A stretch of 64,000 nt of DNA, taken from assembly GCA_024803745.1 (NCBI GenBank), contig JANJXV010000043.1:7507518-7571517 (forward strand), written 5' to 3'. The translations under genes and the position numbers were made by a program. The DNA is from Megascapheus bottae. Taxonomy: Eukaryota; Chordata; Mammalia; Rodentia; Geomyidae. Below are positions 33,536 to 45,900 of the stretch, in pieces; position 1 is the first letter of the stretch, and each line of letters opens with the position of its first letter. The notes below the pieces were generated by a model, which was given only the letters and a program-made list of their open reading frames with translations, did no database searches and was not told where the DNA came from.

Positions 33536-35692
33536 CGGGGAAGGTGTGGAAGATGGGGCAAAGACAATAGGGATGCTGCCTAGCTCTCTCTCACAAAAAG
33601 GGAGAACCAGGGAGTCCCACGAGCCAATTACCTTAAGCAATCCACAACAACAAACTCAAAAAGCAACGGAGGACTCAAACCGGAAAAGAAATCCAGATAA
33701 AGCCCACATCCAACATTCTCAAAGAGTTCAGAGCATGAGGTCCCCTCCCGAAAAGGTGCAGAAACCAGCATTAGACCGGGCCAGCGAGCCTCAGAAGCAG
33801 CGGAACCCAGAGGCGGAATCAGAACAGCAAGCAATGGAACCCAGATGCGGAACACAGGCGGTGGAGGAGACCCGAGGGGAGTGAAAAACTCCCCAACGCT
33901 ATGGAACACCCGCAGACAACGCAGAGGTGTGAGTCATACAGTGGGTCCCCAAACCCCTCAGGAAACCAGAGCTGGTGCCAAGCAATAGAACTTAACTCAG
34001 ACCCCTCCATCCTGCCCGAGAAAGACTGGCAGGAGCAGGGGGGCAAGGAATTTATAATCCTGTCTCTTCCCTCAGCAGCCCCCTCCCCCAGGCCATTGAA
34101 TGGAGATTGACTGGCGGGCTACCCCACCAAGGGAGGCGGAGCTGGCCCAAACCCACTGTCCAACAGGCACAACTCCCAGCCCTCTGACTGGAGACTGACA
34201 GGCGAGGAAAGCTAAGACTCAGCACCCTACCAGGGGAGGCGGAGGTGTCCCAGCTCCCATCCACCCAACAGATTCCCCTCCCACGCCACTGAATCTGGAG
34301 AGTGGAGGGTGCTGAGTCACTGCCTTACAGCAGCATGTGGGGTGTGTGGGAAAATTGAAGCCAGCATCTGTCCCCCCTCAATTCTTGAGTGGGGCATCCT
34401 CCAGCTGGGAATCCTGAGCAAGACAACACCGAGGGGCCCCCCACAGTCACAGACTCTCTGACAAAGCAGTGACACACAGCAGGGATCTGAAGGGCCTACC
34501 AGCAGCCAAGCTCACATTCTGAGAATCAGAAATGCGCGACTCTGCCCTTGGAGCCCATGTCCTCAGCTGGGCCCCGCCCCTGGGAACAGAGTGGTCTCCT
34601 GCTGGTCCTGCTGAGTGCTCCTGGAAACTCTCAAATCCCAGACCCTTGGCCGGGGGCCCCCCCTGGAAGCAGCACAGGTACACATCTGCCCAGCACGCTC
34701 AGACTGAAGCTTGCAGATCCATCCCAAGGCCCACTGTGAGGCCCCTGGTTGGGCTGAGAGCTCGTCGTGCAGCAACACATAAGTTTTGTATAATACTTTC
34801 CAAAATTTGTACTCAAATATGCTACCTACTTACCAACTTAGGTCAGTTACCCTTACGCTATACATTTTCTTCATTACTATAAGAATCTTACACTCCTAAG
34901 TTAAGCCTCTTGTACCTCCCCTGACCTCTCTCATTCTATTTTTCTATCTCTGGTCCTCTTTTCGTCTTTCAACCCTTATAATGCATGGATCTACACTTGA
35001 TGGATGTGGAGCAATACTGTTCATCTAGGTGTTCAATTGTACTGTAGGCTCAGAGGGACTTAAATACAATAGAGATTGGATTGAGAGGCTTATTGTTTTG
35101 GGTATAAATAGCTTATCATTGGTTGTAGTAGAATGGTCTGTAAATGGACAAAAAGACAGAGTGATAACACCAACCAAATTTGTGAACATCTAGGATTTGC
35201 CAGCTACACAGGTCTAGGATGGTTATATATGAAAACTATAATCATGATTAGTATTAATCTTGCACCCATTTTCAAATGGGCAGAACAAGAAACTGAAGAA
35301 AGATGTCAAATCAAGGAATAATATCCCCCACCCAATATAATCAGACAATGGAAGAGTCACTGGCAAACCTAGAGGAGAGTCTTCCAAGTGCTGTACAAAT
35401 GCAATTGATAAACAGCATTAATGAAAAGTGTGAAAATATAAAGAAAGAGATAAGGGAGGAAGCCATATCTACACAAGAGGAAACCATAAACAAGGTGATG
35501 AGTGAAAAAGAAGAAGCTATAAAGGAGGCCATAATAAAGGTTTTTTCAAAGAAAAGTGGATGAATTCATAGAATCCACAAATAAAAAGATGACTGAACTC
35601 CAACAAATGTCCCAATAAAATAAAGCTACTGAGCTAAACACTCAAATGGAAATCAAGGAGCAAAAGGAACCCATACATAATATAAAAGAAGA
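33536..35692 (+). mobile_element. L1 5'UTR and partial ORF1
   Basis: It starts ggggaaggtgtggaagatgg, joined to the 3' truncation of the preceding L1. About 1.75 kb of GC-rich 5'UTR follows, with two imperfect ~105-bp units near 34080-34310. ORF1 starts at 35303 (MSNQGIISPTQYN) and shows the N-terminal coiled-coil-like, Glu/Lys-rich region (SLANLEESLPSAVQMQLINS) for 86 codons before a frameshift. It is cut at 35692, where L1 ORF2 on the opposite strand begins. GC-rich frames in the 5'UTR are not genes. Confidence 0.9.
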
Positions 35693-37722
35693 GAATGGCT
35701 TTAGATTTTCACCATTAAGTGTAATACTAGCAGTAGGTTTCTCATACACAGCCTTTATTACATTGAGGAATGTTCCATGGATTCCTAGTTTCTCCAGAGC
35801 TTTTAACATAAAGGGGTGTTGGATCTTGTCAAATGCCTTTTCCGCGTCTATTAAGACAATCATGTGATTTTTGTCTTTGCTCCTGCTGATGTCTTGAATT
35901 ATATTAATTGATTTGCGTATGTTGAACCAGCTTTGCCTCCCTGTGATGAATCCAGTTTGATCATAGTGTATAATTTTTTTGATGAGTTGTTGTAGACGGT
36001 TGGCCAGTATTTTGTTGAGAAGTTTTGCATCGATGTTCATCAAAGATATAGGTCTATAGTTCTCTTTCTTTGATGAATCTCTGTCTGGTTTGGGAATGAG
36101 GGTTATACTGGCTTCATAGAATGAGTTTGGTAAGGAACCTTCATTTTCAATTTCGTTGAAGAGCTTGAGGAGTATTGGTGTGAGCTCTGCTTTGAAGACC
36201 TTATAGAATTCAGCTGTGAATCCATCTGGCCCTGGGCTTTTTTAGGTGGAAGTTCTCTAATTGCCATTTCTATTTCAGAGCTTGAAATAGGCCTGTTGAG
36301 TTGGCTTAGTTCTTCTTGGTTCAGTGTGAGTGTGTTAATATTGACTAGGAATTCATCCATTTCATCTAGATTCTCAAATTTGTTGGCATAAATGTTTGAG
36401 AAGTATTCCCTCATGATATTCTGGATCTTGGTAATTTCTGTCGTGATATTACCATTTTCATCTGCGATTTTGTTTATTTCGATATGCACTCTTCTTTTTT
36501 TGGTAAGATTGGCTAAGGGCTTGTCAATTTTGTTAATTCTTTCAAAGAACCAACTCCTTGTTTTGTTTATTCTTTCTATAGTTTTTTTGGATTCCAAATC
36601 ATTTAATTCTGCTTTGATTTTAATTATTTGCTTTCTTCTACTGGGATTAGGGTTGGTTTGTTGCTTTTTTCCAGGAGCTTCAGGTGGGATATTAACTTGT
36701 TGGTTTGCAATTTTTCCAACTTGTTGTTGTAGGCACTGAGCGCTATAAATTTTCCTCTGAGTACTGCCTTTGCTGTGTCCCAAAGGAGTTGTATTTTGTG
36801 TGCTCCGTATTGTTAAATTTCATAAACTGTTGGAATTCTGTTCTGATCTCTTCGATGACCCATTGGTGATTCAACAATGTGTTGTTCAGTCTCCATGAGT
36901 TACAGGGTTTTCGTTGGTGGAGATGTGTGTTCAGTTCCAATTTGATGCCTTTGTGGTCTGAGAGCGTGCATGGAATAATCTCAGTGTTTCTGAATCTGTC
37001 CAGGTTTGTTTTATGGCCTAAGATGTGGTCTGTTTTGGAAAATATTCCATGTGCTGCTGAGAAAAACGTATATTGTGTTGTTGCTGGGTGGAATATTCTG
37101 CAGATGTCTCTTAGATGTAGTTGGTCTATATAGTTGTTAAGTTCTAAGGTTTCTCTGTTGAGTTTTTGCCTTGTTGATCTATCCATAGGTGAGAGTGCTC
37201 TGTTAAAGTCACCAACAATCAATGTGTTTCGAGGTATGTATGGTTTCAGTGTAAGTAAATTTTGCTTGATGAAGTTCGGAGATCCTGGATTGAGTGTGTA
37301 GGTATTTAGGATCGTTTTGTCTTCCTGGAGGAAAGATCCCTTTAGTAGTATGTAGTAACCTTCTATGTCTTCTCTTACTAATTTTAGTTTGAAGTCTATT
37401 ATATCTGATAAGAGGATGGCAACTCCAGCCTGTTTATGGGGGCTGTTAGCTTGATAGAGTTTATTCCAACCTCTCACTTTCAAAAGTTGATCGTTTTTGG
37501 GGTAAGTTGTGTCTCTTGAAGACAGGAAAACTTTGTTTCTTGCTTTTTGATCCTACTAGACAGCCTATGTTGTTTAATTGGAGAGTTAAGTCCACTGATA
37601 TTGAGAGTTAGGATTGAGAGATATTTATTAGTTTCTACCATTTTTAAAAGCTTTCATTAGGGCCTGTGTCTTGACAGTTCTTCTGGCCTTAGATGGTATG
37701 CTGTTTAGGTGCCATTTCTTTT

Positions 37723-38794
37723 TTTTCTTCTTTTTTATTGTAATTAGTAAAAGGGTTACATGATATTTGCCAGATAGAAGGTGCATTAATTCACATACAT
37801 TGGTACCCTTTCACATGTCTTGGTACCCATTACCTTTTCCCCCACACCCCGCAACCCGTCTTGGTTTTCCCCCCTTCCCTATCACTATTCAAATAACCAA
37901 ATGCAAATAAATTCAATATATCAGATAACGAAGTGAATACTATAACAATATGAGATAACCAAGGGACAGCAAAGGAGATGAGAGACAACATAGTATATTA
38001 AGGACAACAATCATTCGTTATTTGGCTTTTGTTTCAATATCCTGGAGGTCCTTTCAATTAGCCTCATACCATATGGCCTTATGTATCAAGATTTTGTTCT
38101 ATTGCAGATCTCTGCTAGTAGAGCCAAAGGTTTCTGCTGATTATGAGGAATGAGGAAAACGATTGAGCCTAAGTTCCTTTGAGTCTGGCTTACTTCACTT
38201 AATATGATTTTTTCTAAGTCTTTCCATTTCCTAACAAATGGGGCAATGTCATTCTTTCTGACAGCAGCATAGAATTCCATTGTGTACAAATACCACAACT
38301 TGTTGATCCATTCATCAACTGAGGGACATCTAGGTTGGTTCCATATCTTTACTATGGTGAATAGTGCTGCAATGAACATTGTTGTGCTAGTGGAATTCAT
38401 ATGCCCTTGTTTCTGAATGGTTGGGTTAATGCCAAGTAGTGGAATTGGTGGGTCATAGGGGAGTTCTATGTTTAGCCTTTTGAGGCACTGCCACACTGCC
38501 TTCCATAGTGTTTGAATGAGTTTGCACTCCCACCGTCAGTGTAGTAGTGATCCCTCCTGGCCACATCCATTCCAGCATCTGTTATTATTCGTTTTCCTGA
38601 TCCTGGCCATTCTAACTGGAGTGAGGTGGAATCTTAATGTTGTTTTGATTTGCATTTCTTTTATGACCAGAGATGTTTAGCATTTCTTCATGTGTCTTTC
38701 TATAGGCCATTTTTGTTTCTTCTTCAGAGAAGACTCTCTTTAAGTATTTGGCCCATTTTTTAATGGGATGGTTATTACTTTGGAGATTAGTTTT
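37723..38794 (-). mobile_element. 5'-truncated L1 nested in another L1
   Basis: Antisense 3'UTR and ORF2 C-terminus (136-codon frame 38086-38496) inserted at the ORF1/ORF2 boundary of the host L1. TSD ggtgccatttcttt at 37709-37722 and 38795-38808, exact over 14 bp. The 3' tail on the minus strand is A-rich (37723-37737). It starts within ORF2 at aaaactaatctcc, so it is 5'-truncated. Confidence 0.95.
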
Positions 38795-40894
38795 GGTGCC
38801 ATTTCTTTCCCTATATTGCATTTATTTTGCTTTTCAATGTGTAGAATAATCTTTGAAAATTCTCTGTAGTGTTGGTTTTGTTGCGACATATTGTTGCAGC
38901 TTTTCCCTGGATTGGAATGCTTTATTGTTCCCTGCGTTATGAATGAGAGCTTTTTGGTACAGTATTCTTGGTTGGTATTTATTTGACTTAAGGGTATGAC
39001 ATATATGCTTCCAGTCACTTCTTGCTTGCATGGTCTCTGCTGAGAAATCTGGGGTTATTCTTATTGGTTTGCCTTTATAGGTTACTGAACCCTTTTCCCT
39101 GGCTGCCTTTAGGATCCTTTCTTTGGTTTCTATTGATCCAGTTCGGATTACGATGTGGCGGAGGATGTTCTTTTCTGGTCAGGCCTGTTTGGGGTTCAGA
39201 AAGCTTCTTGTATCTGGATGGGCCTGCCCTTGTGGATATTTGGGAAATTCTCTGCGATGATTCCCTGAAGTATATTTCCAGTACCATTGACCTCTTTCTC
39301 CACGCCCTCCTCAATACCAATTAGCCTTAAATTAGGCTTCCTAATTGTATGTTGGACCTCCTGAAGCACTCTGTCATTTTTCCTAGATTTGGATTGACTC
39401 ATTTTCTGTTCTTTGTCTATAATAACTAAATTATCTTCAGCCCCGGAAATTCTCTCCTCTGCATTGTCTAACCTGCTATCAAAGCTATCTACTTTATTTT
39501 TCATCTCCCTTACTTCTAATTGCTCATTTTTGATGCCTTGCATCTCTTCTATTAGATCATGTATGGATTTCTTAACTCCTTGATTTCCATTTGAGTGGTT
39601 AGCTCAGTAGCTTTATTTTCTTTGAACATTAGCTGGAGTTCGGTCACCTTTTTATTTGTGGATTCTATGAATTCATCCATCTTTCTTTGAAAAACCTTTA
39701 TCATGGCCTCCTTTATGGCTTCTTCTTTTTCACTTATCACATTGTTTATGGTTTCCTCTTGTTCAGCTATGGCTTCTTCCCTTATCTCTTTCTTTATATT
39801 TTCACATTTTTCATTAATGATGTTTATCAATTGCATTTGTACAGCACTTGAAAGCCTCTCCTCTAGGTTTGCCAGTGACTGTTCCATTGGCTGTTTACAT
39901 TGGGTGAGGGGGGTGGGGGATGTTGTTTCTTGATTCGACATTTTTCTTGAGTTTCTTGTTCTGCCCATTTGAAAATGGGAGCAAGATTAATACTAAACAC
40001 GACTATAATTTTTCAGATATAACCAACCTAGACCTCTGTAGCTGGCAGACTCTAGATGTTCACAAGTTTTGATTGGTGTTATCACTCTTTCTTTTTGTGC
40101 AGTTATCGACCAGTCTAATACATCCACTGATAAGCGATTTATACCCAAAACAATAAGCCTCTCAATACAATCTCTATTGTCTTTAAGTCCCTCTGAGCCT
40201 AGAGAATAACTAAACACCTAGGTATACAGTTTTGCTCAACAGCCATCACGTGTAGATCTATGCTGTATAAGGGTTGATAGACGAGCAGAGGTCCAGAGAT
40301 AGAAAAATAGAATGAGAGAGGTCAGGGAGTAAGTAGGTAGCGTATTTGAGTACAAAGTTTGCAAAGTAGTAGAATAACACTTATGTGTTGCTGCACGACT
40401 AGCTCTTAGCCCAACCAGTGGCCTCACAGTGGACCATGGGATGGATCTGCGAGCTTCAGTCTCAGCGTGGTTGGCAGACGTTTTCCTGTGCTGCTTCCTG
40501 GGGTGGCCCCAAGGCAAGGGTCTGGGGATTAAGAGTTTCAGGGGCTCTCAGCAGGACCAGCAGGAGACCCCTCTGTTCCCAGGGGAGGGGCCCAGCTGGG
40601 GACTTGGAGTCCAAGGGCGGAGCCTTGCCTTTTTGATTCTCAGAAGGGGAGCTTGGCTGCTGGTCAGCCCTTCAGATCCCTGCTGTGTTTCCACTGCTTT
40701 GTCAGAGTCTGTGACTGTGGGGGGCCCCTCGGTGTTGTCTTGCTCAGGATTCCCAGCTGGAGGATGCCTCGCTCAAGAATTGAGGGGGTGCAGATGCTGG
40801 CTCCTATTTTCCCGCACCCCCTACCCACTGTTGTAAGGCAGGGACCCAATGCCCTCCACTCTCCAGATCCAGTGGCCTGGGAGAGGAGCCTGGT

Positions 40895-41110
40895 GGGCAG
40901 GTGGGAGCTGGGACAGCCCCGCCTCCCCTGGTGGGGTGCTGAATCTTAGGGTCCACCCGCTTGTCAGTCTCCAGTCAGAGGGCTGGGGGTTGAGCCCATT
41001 GGGCGGGTGGGAGTTGGGACAGCCCCGCCTCCCTTGGTGGGGTGCTGGGTCTTATGGGTAGCCTGCCTGTCAATCTCCAGTCAATGGCCTGAGGGAGGGG
41101 GCTGTTGAGG
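40895..41110 (-). repeat. tandem ~106-bp units in the L1 5'UTR
   Basis: Two successive units share gggcaggtgggagctgggac (40895) and gggcgggtgggagttgggac (about 41001), each with a gc-rich ccccgcctccc box and a ctccagtca stretch; a partial unit precedes. GC boxes of this kind in repeated L1 5'UTR monomers usually act as promoter elements. Confidence 0.8.
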
Positions 41111-41839
41111 GAAGGGACAGGATTCTAAATTCCTTGTCCCCCTGCTCCAGCCAGTCTTTCTCGGGCGGGGTGTTGGGGTCTGAGTTAAGTTCTATTGCTT
41201 GACACCCGCTCTGCTTTCCCGATGTGTTTGGGGACGCGCTGTATTACTCACGCCTCTGCGTCTGTCTGCGGGTGCTCCACGGTGGTGGGGAGCCTTTCAC
41301 TCCCCTCGGGTCTCCACCGCCGCCTGTGTTCTGTGTCTGGGCTCTGCTGCTTGCTGTTCTGGTTCCGCGTCTGGGTTCCGCTGCTTCCGCCGTTCTCTGG
41401 CCCAGTTCTGTGCTGGTTTCTGCAGCTGTTGGGCTCCCACCCTGGCGCCCTCCACTGCCGCTGCTTTTCGTGGATTACAGCCGGCGCCTGCCGCTGCTTT
41501 CCCAGCGTGGAGCAGGCACCCGCTCAACCGCTTTTCGCGGCTTGGTCCAGCGCCAGCTGCCGCTTTTCGCGGCTTTCTGCGGCTTTCCCAGCTTGGATCT
41601 GGCGGCGAGAGTTGAGGGAGGGGTCCTCGCGTTCCGAATTCTTTGAGAAAGTTGGATGTGAGCTTTACCTGGATGTCGTTTCCGGTTTGAGTCCTTCTCC
41701 GTTGCTTTTTGAGTTTGTTGTTGTGGATTTCTTTAGGTAGTTGGCTCGTGGGACTCCCTGGTTCTCTCTTTTTTCAGAGAGCGCTAGGCAGCGTCCCTAT
41801 TGTCTCGGCGCCATCTTCCTTCCCCAGGAAGATAATTTC

Positions 41840-42245
41840 TATGTGACTTGAACAGGATGATGTAACACTGGAGAAAAAATGCATCTCTGGAGCCTTACCC
41901 CGGAGGCCAAGATGGAGAAGACCTCCACAGCCACCAACACCTTCCCCTTGGCAGTGTGGTAGACAGGCAGGAAGGTAAACCAAGGTCAGTATCTTGGCAC
42001 TGTTCAAAAAAAAAAGCAAAAAAGAATAGCAGCAGGAATTTTGTCCAAGTAAGGGCCTGCAGGCCAGGGACATAGGGACATTCCCAGGCATGTTTCATCA
42101 TCCAGGAAACATGCAACCCAGGGAGACATGTTTTCTGTCTGTGTTAGCATACTTTTCATCTGAACACTTCATACACAGCCCCATATCTGATGAGGAAGAT
42201 AATGAGGAAGGAATTGGGAAGAATTCATCCCATTTCCATCCTGCC
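41840..42245. other. unique spacer between L1s
   Basis: No gene recognised. The sequence around 41886-42010 looks non-repetitive; I could not identify it. Confidence 0.4.
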
Positions 42246-42261
42246 TTTTCTTTTTTTAATT

Positions 42262-42912
42262 AATTAATTTAAGTCTTTCCATTTCCTAACAAATGGGGTC
42301 ATGTCATTCTTTCTGACAGCAGCATAGAATTCCATTGTGTACAAATACCACAACTTGTTAATCCACTCATCAACTGAGGGACATCTATGTTGGTTCCATA
42401 TCTTTGCTATGGTGAATAGTGCTGCAATGAACATTGTTGTGCTGGTGGGTTTAGTATGTCCTTGTTTCTGGACTGTTGGGTAAATGCCAAGAAGTGGAAT
42501 TGCTGGGTCATAGGGGAGTTCTATGTTTAGCCTTTTGAGGCACTGCCACACTGCTTTCCATAGTGGTTGAACGAGTTTGCACTCCCACCAACAGTGTAGT
42601 AGTGATCCCTCCTGGCCACATCCCCTCCAGCATCTGTTGTCATTCCTTTTCCTGATCCTGGCTATTGTAGCTGGAGTGAGGTGGAATCTTAGAGTTGTTT
42701 TGATTTGCATTTATTTTATGACCTGAAATGTTGAGCATTTCTTCATGTGTCTATAGGCCATTTTTGTTTCTTCTTCAGAGAAGACTCTCTTTAAGTCTTT
42801 GGCCCATTTTTTAATGGAATGGCTGTTATTTGGAGGTGAGTTTTGGAGTGATTCAATTTTTGGAGTTGTTGATATATTTTAGATATGAGGCCTTTGTCCT
42901 CATATGAGGCCT
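42262..42912 (-). mobile_element. L1 ORF2 C-terminal fragment
   Basis: Antisense ORF2 C-terminus (148-codon frame 42264-42710). On the minus strand it ends gaaatggaaagacttaaatt and an A-rich run, without the normal 3'UTR, so it either ended early or was truncated. It abuts the plus-strand L1 at 42913. Confidence 0.8.
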
Positions 42913-45900
42913 TTTGTCCCAAAAGGGTTCAGTAACCTATAAAGGAAAACCAATCAGAATAACCCCAGATTACTCAGCAGAGACCATGCAAGCAAGAAGT
43001 GACTGGAAACATATATGTCATGCCCTTAAGTCAAATAACTACCAACCAAGAATACTGTACCCAGCTAAGATCTCATTCATAACTGAGGGAACAATAAAAA
43101 CATTCCATTCCAGGGAAAAGCTGCAACAATATGTCGCAACAAAACCAACACTACAGAGAATTCTCAAAGATGTTCTATACATAGAAAACCAAAATAAATG
43201 CAATATAGGGAAAGAAATGGCACCTAAACAGCATACCATCTAAAGACAACAAGAACTATCAAGACACAGGCCCAAATAAAAGCTTTTAAAAATGGTAGGA
43301 CCCAATAAATATCTCTCAATCCTAACTCTCAATATCAATGGACTTAATTACCCAATAAAACGGCATAGGCTGTCTAGTTGGATCAAAAAGAAAGAGCCAT
43401 CATTCTGCTGTCTTCAAGAGACACATCCTACCCAAAAAAACAATCATCTTTTGAAAGTGAGAGGTTGGAATAAACTGTATCAAGCTAACGGCCCCCATAA
43501 ACAGGCTGGAGTTGCCATCCTCAGATGGCAGATAAAATAGACTTCAAACTACAATTAGTAAGAAAAGACAAAGAAGGTTACTACATACTTACTAAAGGGA
43601 TCTTTCCTCCAGGAAGACATAACGATCCTAAATATTTACACACCCAATCCTGGAGCTCCAAACTTCATCAAACAAACTTTACTTACACTGAAACCATACA
43701 TACATCGAAATACAGTGATTGTCGGTGACTTTAACACACCACTCTCACCTATGGACAGATCAACAAGCCAAAAACTCAACAGAGAAACCTTAGAACTGAA
43801 CAACTATATAGACCAAATACATCTAACAGACATCTGCAGAATATTCCACCCAGTAACAACACAATATACGTTTTTCTCAGCAGCACATGGAACATTTTCC
43901 AAAATAGATCACAACTTAGGCCATAAAACAAACCTGGACAGATTCAGAAACACTGAAATTATTCCCTGCACGCTCTCAGACCACAAAGGCATCAAACTGG
44001 AACTGAACACACATCTCCACCAACGAAAACCCTGTAACTCATGGAGACTGAACAACACATTGTTGAATCAACAATGGGTCATCGAAGAGTTCAGAACAGA
44101 AACCCAACAGTTTATGAAATTTAACAGTAAGGAGCACACAAAATACCAACAGCAAAGGCAGTACTCAGAGGAAAATTTATAGCGCTGAGTGCCTACAACA
44201 ACAAGTTGGAAAAATTACAAACCAACAAGTTAATATCTCACCTTAAGCTCCTGGAAAATGACCGACAAAGCAACCCTATTCCCAGTTGAAGGAAGCAAAT
44301 TATTAAAATCAAAGCAGAATGAAATGATTTGGAATCTAAAAAAACTGTAGAAAGAATCAACAAAACAAGGAGTTGGTTCTTTGAAAGAATTAACAAAATT
44401 GACAAGCCCTTAGCAAATCTTACCAAAAAAAGAAGAGAGCATATCGAAATAAACAAAATTGCAGATGAAAATGGTAATATCACGACAGAAATTACCAAGA
44501 TCCAGAATATCATGAGGGAATACTTCTCAAACCTTTATGCCAACAAATTTGAGAATCTAGATGAAATGGATGAATTCCCAGCCAATATTAACGTACCCAC
44601 ACTGAACCAAGAAGAACTAAGCCAACTCAACAGGCCTATTTCAAGCTCTGAAATACAAATGGCAATTAGAGAACTTCCACCTAAGAAAAGCCCAGGGCCA
44701 GATGGATTCGCAGCTGCATTCAATAAGGTCTTCAAAGCAGAGCTCACACCAATACTCCTCAAGCTCTTCAACGAAATTGAAAATGAAGGTTCCTTACCCA
44801 ACTCATTCTATGAAGCCAGTATAACCCTCATTCCCAAACCAGACAGAGATTCATCAAAGAAAGAGAACTATAGACCTATATCTTTGATGAACATCGATGC
44901 AAAACTTCTCAACAAAATACTGGCCAACCGTCTACAACAACTCATCAAAAAAAATTATACACTGTGATCAAACTGGATTCATCACGGGGAGGCAAAGCTG
45001 GTTCAACCTACGCAAATCAATGAATACAATACAACACATCAATAGGAGCAAGGACAATAATCACATGATTGTCTCAATAGACCCGGAAAAGGCATTTGAC
45101 AAGGTCCAACACCCCTTTATGTTAAAAGCTCTGGAGAAACTAGGAATCCATGGAACATTCCTCAATGTAATAAAGGCTGTGTATGAGAAACCTACTGCTA
45201 GTATTACACTTAATGGTGAAAATCTAAAACCATTCCCTCTAAAATCAGGAACGGGACAAGGATGCCCACTCTCTCCACTACTCTTTAACATAGTACTAGA
45301 ATTCCTAGCCAGTGCAATAAGGCAAGAAGCAAGCATAAAGGGGATGCAAGTAGGGAAAGAGGAAATAAAACTATCCCTCTTTGCAGATGACATGATTCTG
45401 TATTTAAAGAATCCTATAGACTCTACTCCCAAGCTCCTTGAGTGATTCAAAGTTTTGGAAGAGTAGCAGGCTATAAAATCAACCCTCAAAAATCAACTGC
45501 CTTCCTTTACGCCAACAGTGAGAGGAACGAGGCAATAATCAGGAAAGAAACTCCTTTCACAATAGCCTCAAAGAAAATAAAGTACCTAGGAATTAGCTTA
45601 ACTAAGAATGTAAAGGACCTTTTTGACGAAAACTTTAAAACCCTAAAAAAGGAAATTAAAGCAGAACTAAGGAAATGGAAAAACCTCCCATGCTCCTGGA
45701 TTGCAAGAATCAACATTGTGAAAATGACAATCTTGCCAAGAGCTATCTACAAATTCCATGCAATACCCATCAATATCCCAATGTCATTCTTTAAAGAAAT
45801 AGAAGAGGCAATCCAAAATTTCATATGGAATAATAAAAGACCCCGTATAGCAAAAACACTTCTTAGCAGAAAGAACAGGGCTGGAGGAATTTCAATTCCA

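Larger units (their letters stand above)
35693..41825 (-). mobile_element. near-complete 5' half of an L1 (5'UTR, ORF1, ORF2 N-terminal half)
   Basis: The 5' end at about 41825 reads ggggaaggaagatggcgccg with a YY1-like motif. The GC-rich 5'UTR spans to about 39970 and has tandem ~106-bp units (40895-41110). ORF1 starts at 39968 or 39938 (MSNQETTSPTPLTQ), with the coiled-coil and RNA-binding parts broken by frameshifts (frames 39552-39968, 39196-39543). ORF2 begins near 37640; its endonuclease is largely open (246 codons, 36743-37483; IVGDFN and LSDHKGIKLELN motifs). The reverse transcriptase start follows to 35693 ([20 protein letters not shown]). Another L1 is inserted at 37723-38794. Outside the 5' end lies aggaagataatttc (41826-41839), repeated inverted at 47547-47560. 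Confidence 0.9.

Noticed and set aside
41195..41740. Three overlapping frames of 138-181 codons in GC-rich DNA
   Set aside because: Antisense of the L1 5'UTR; GC-rich sequence is poor in stops and no domain is visible.
41886..42010. Possible processed pseudogene near an A-rich run
   Set aside because: I could not match it to any protein in either strand, and no TSD is evident.
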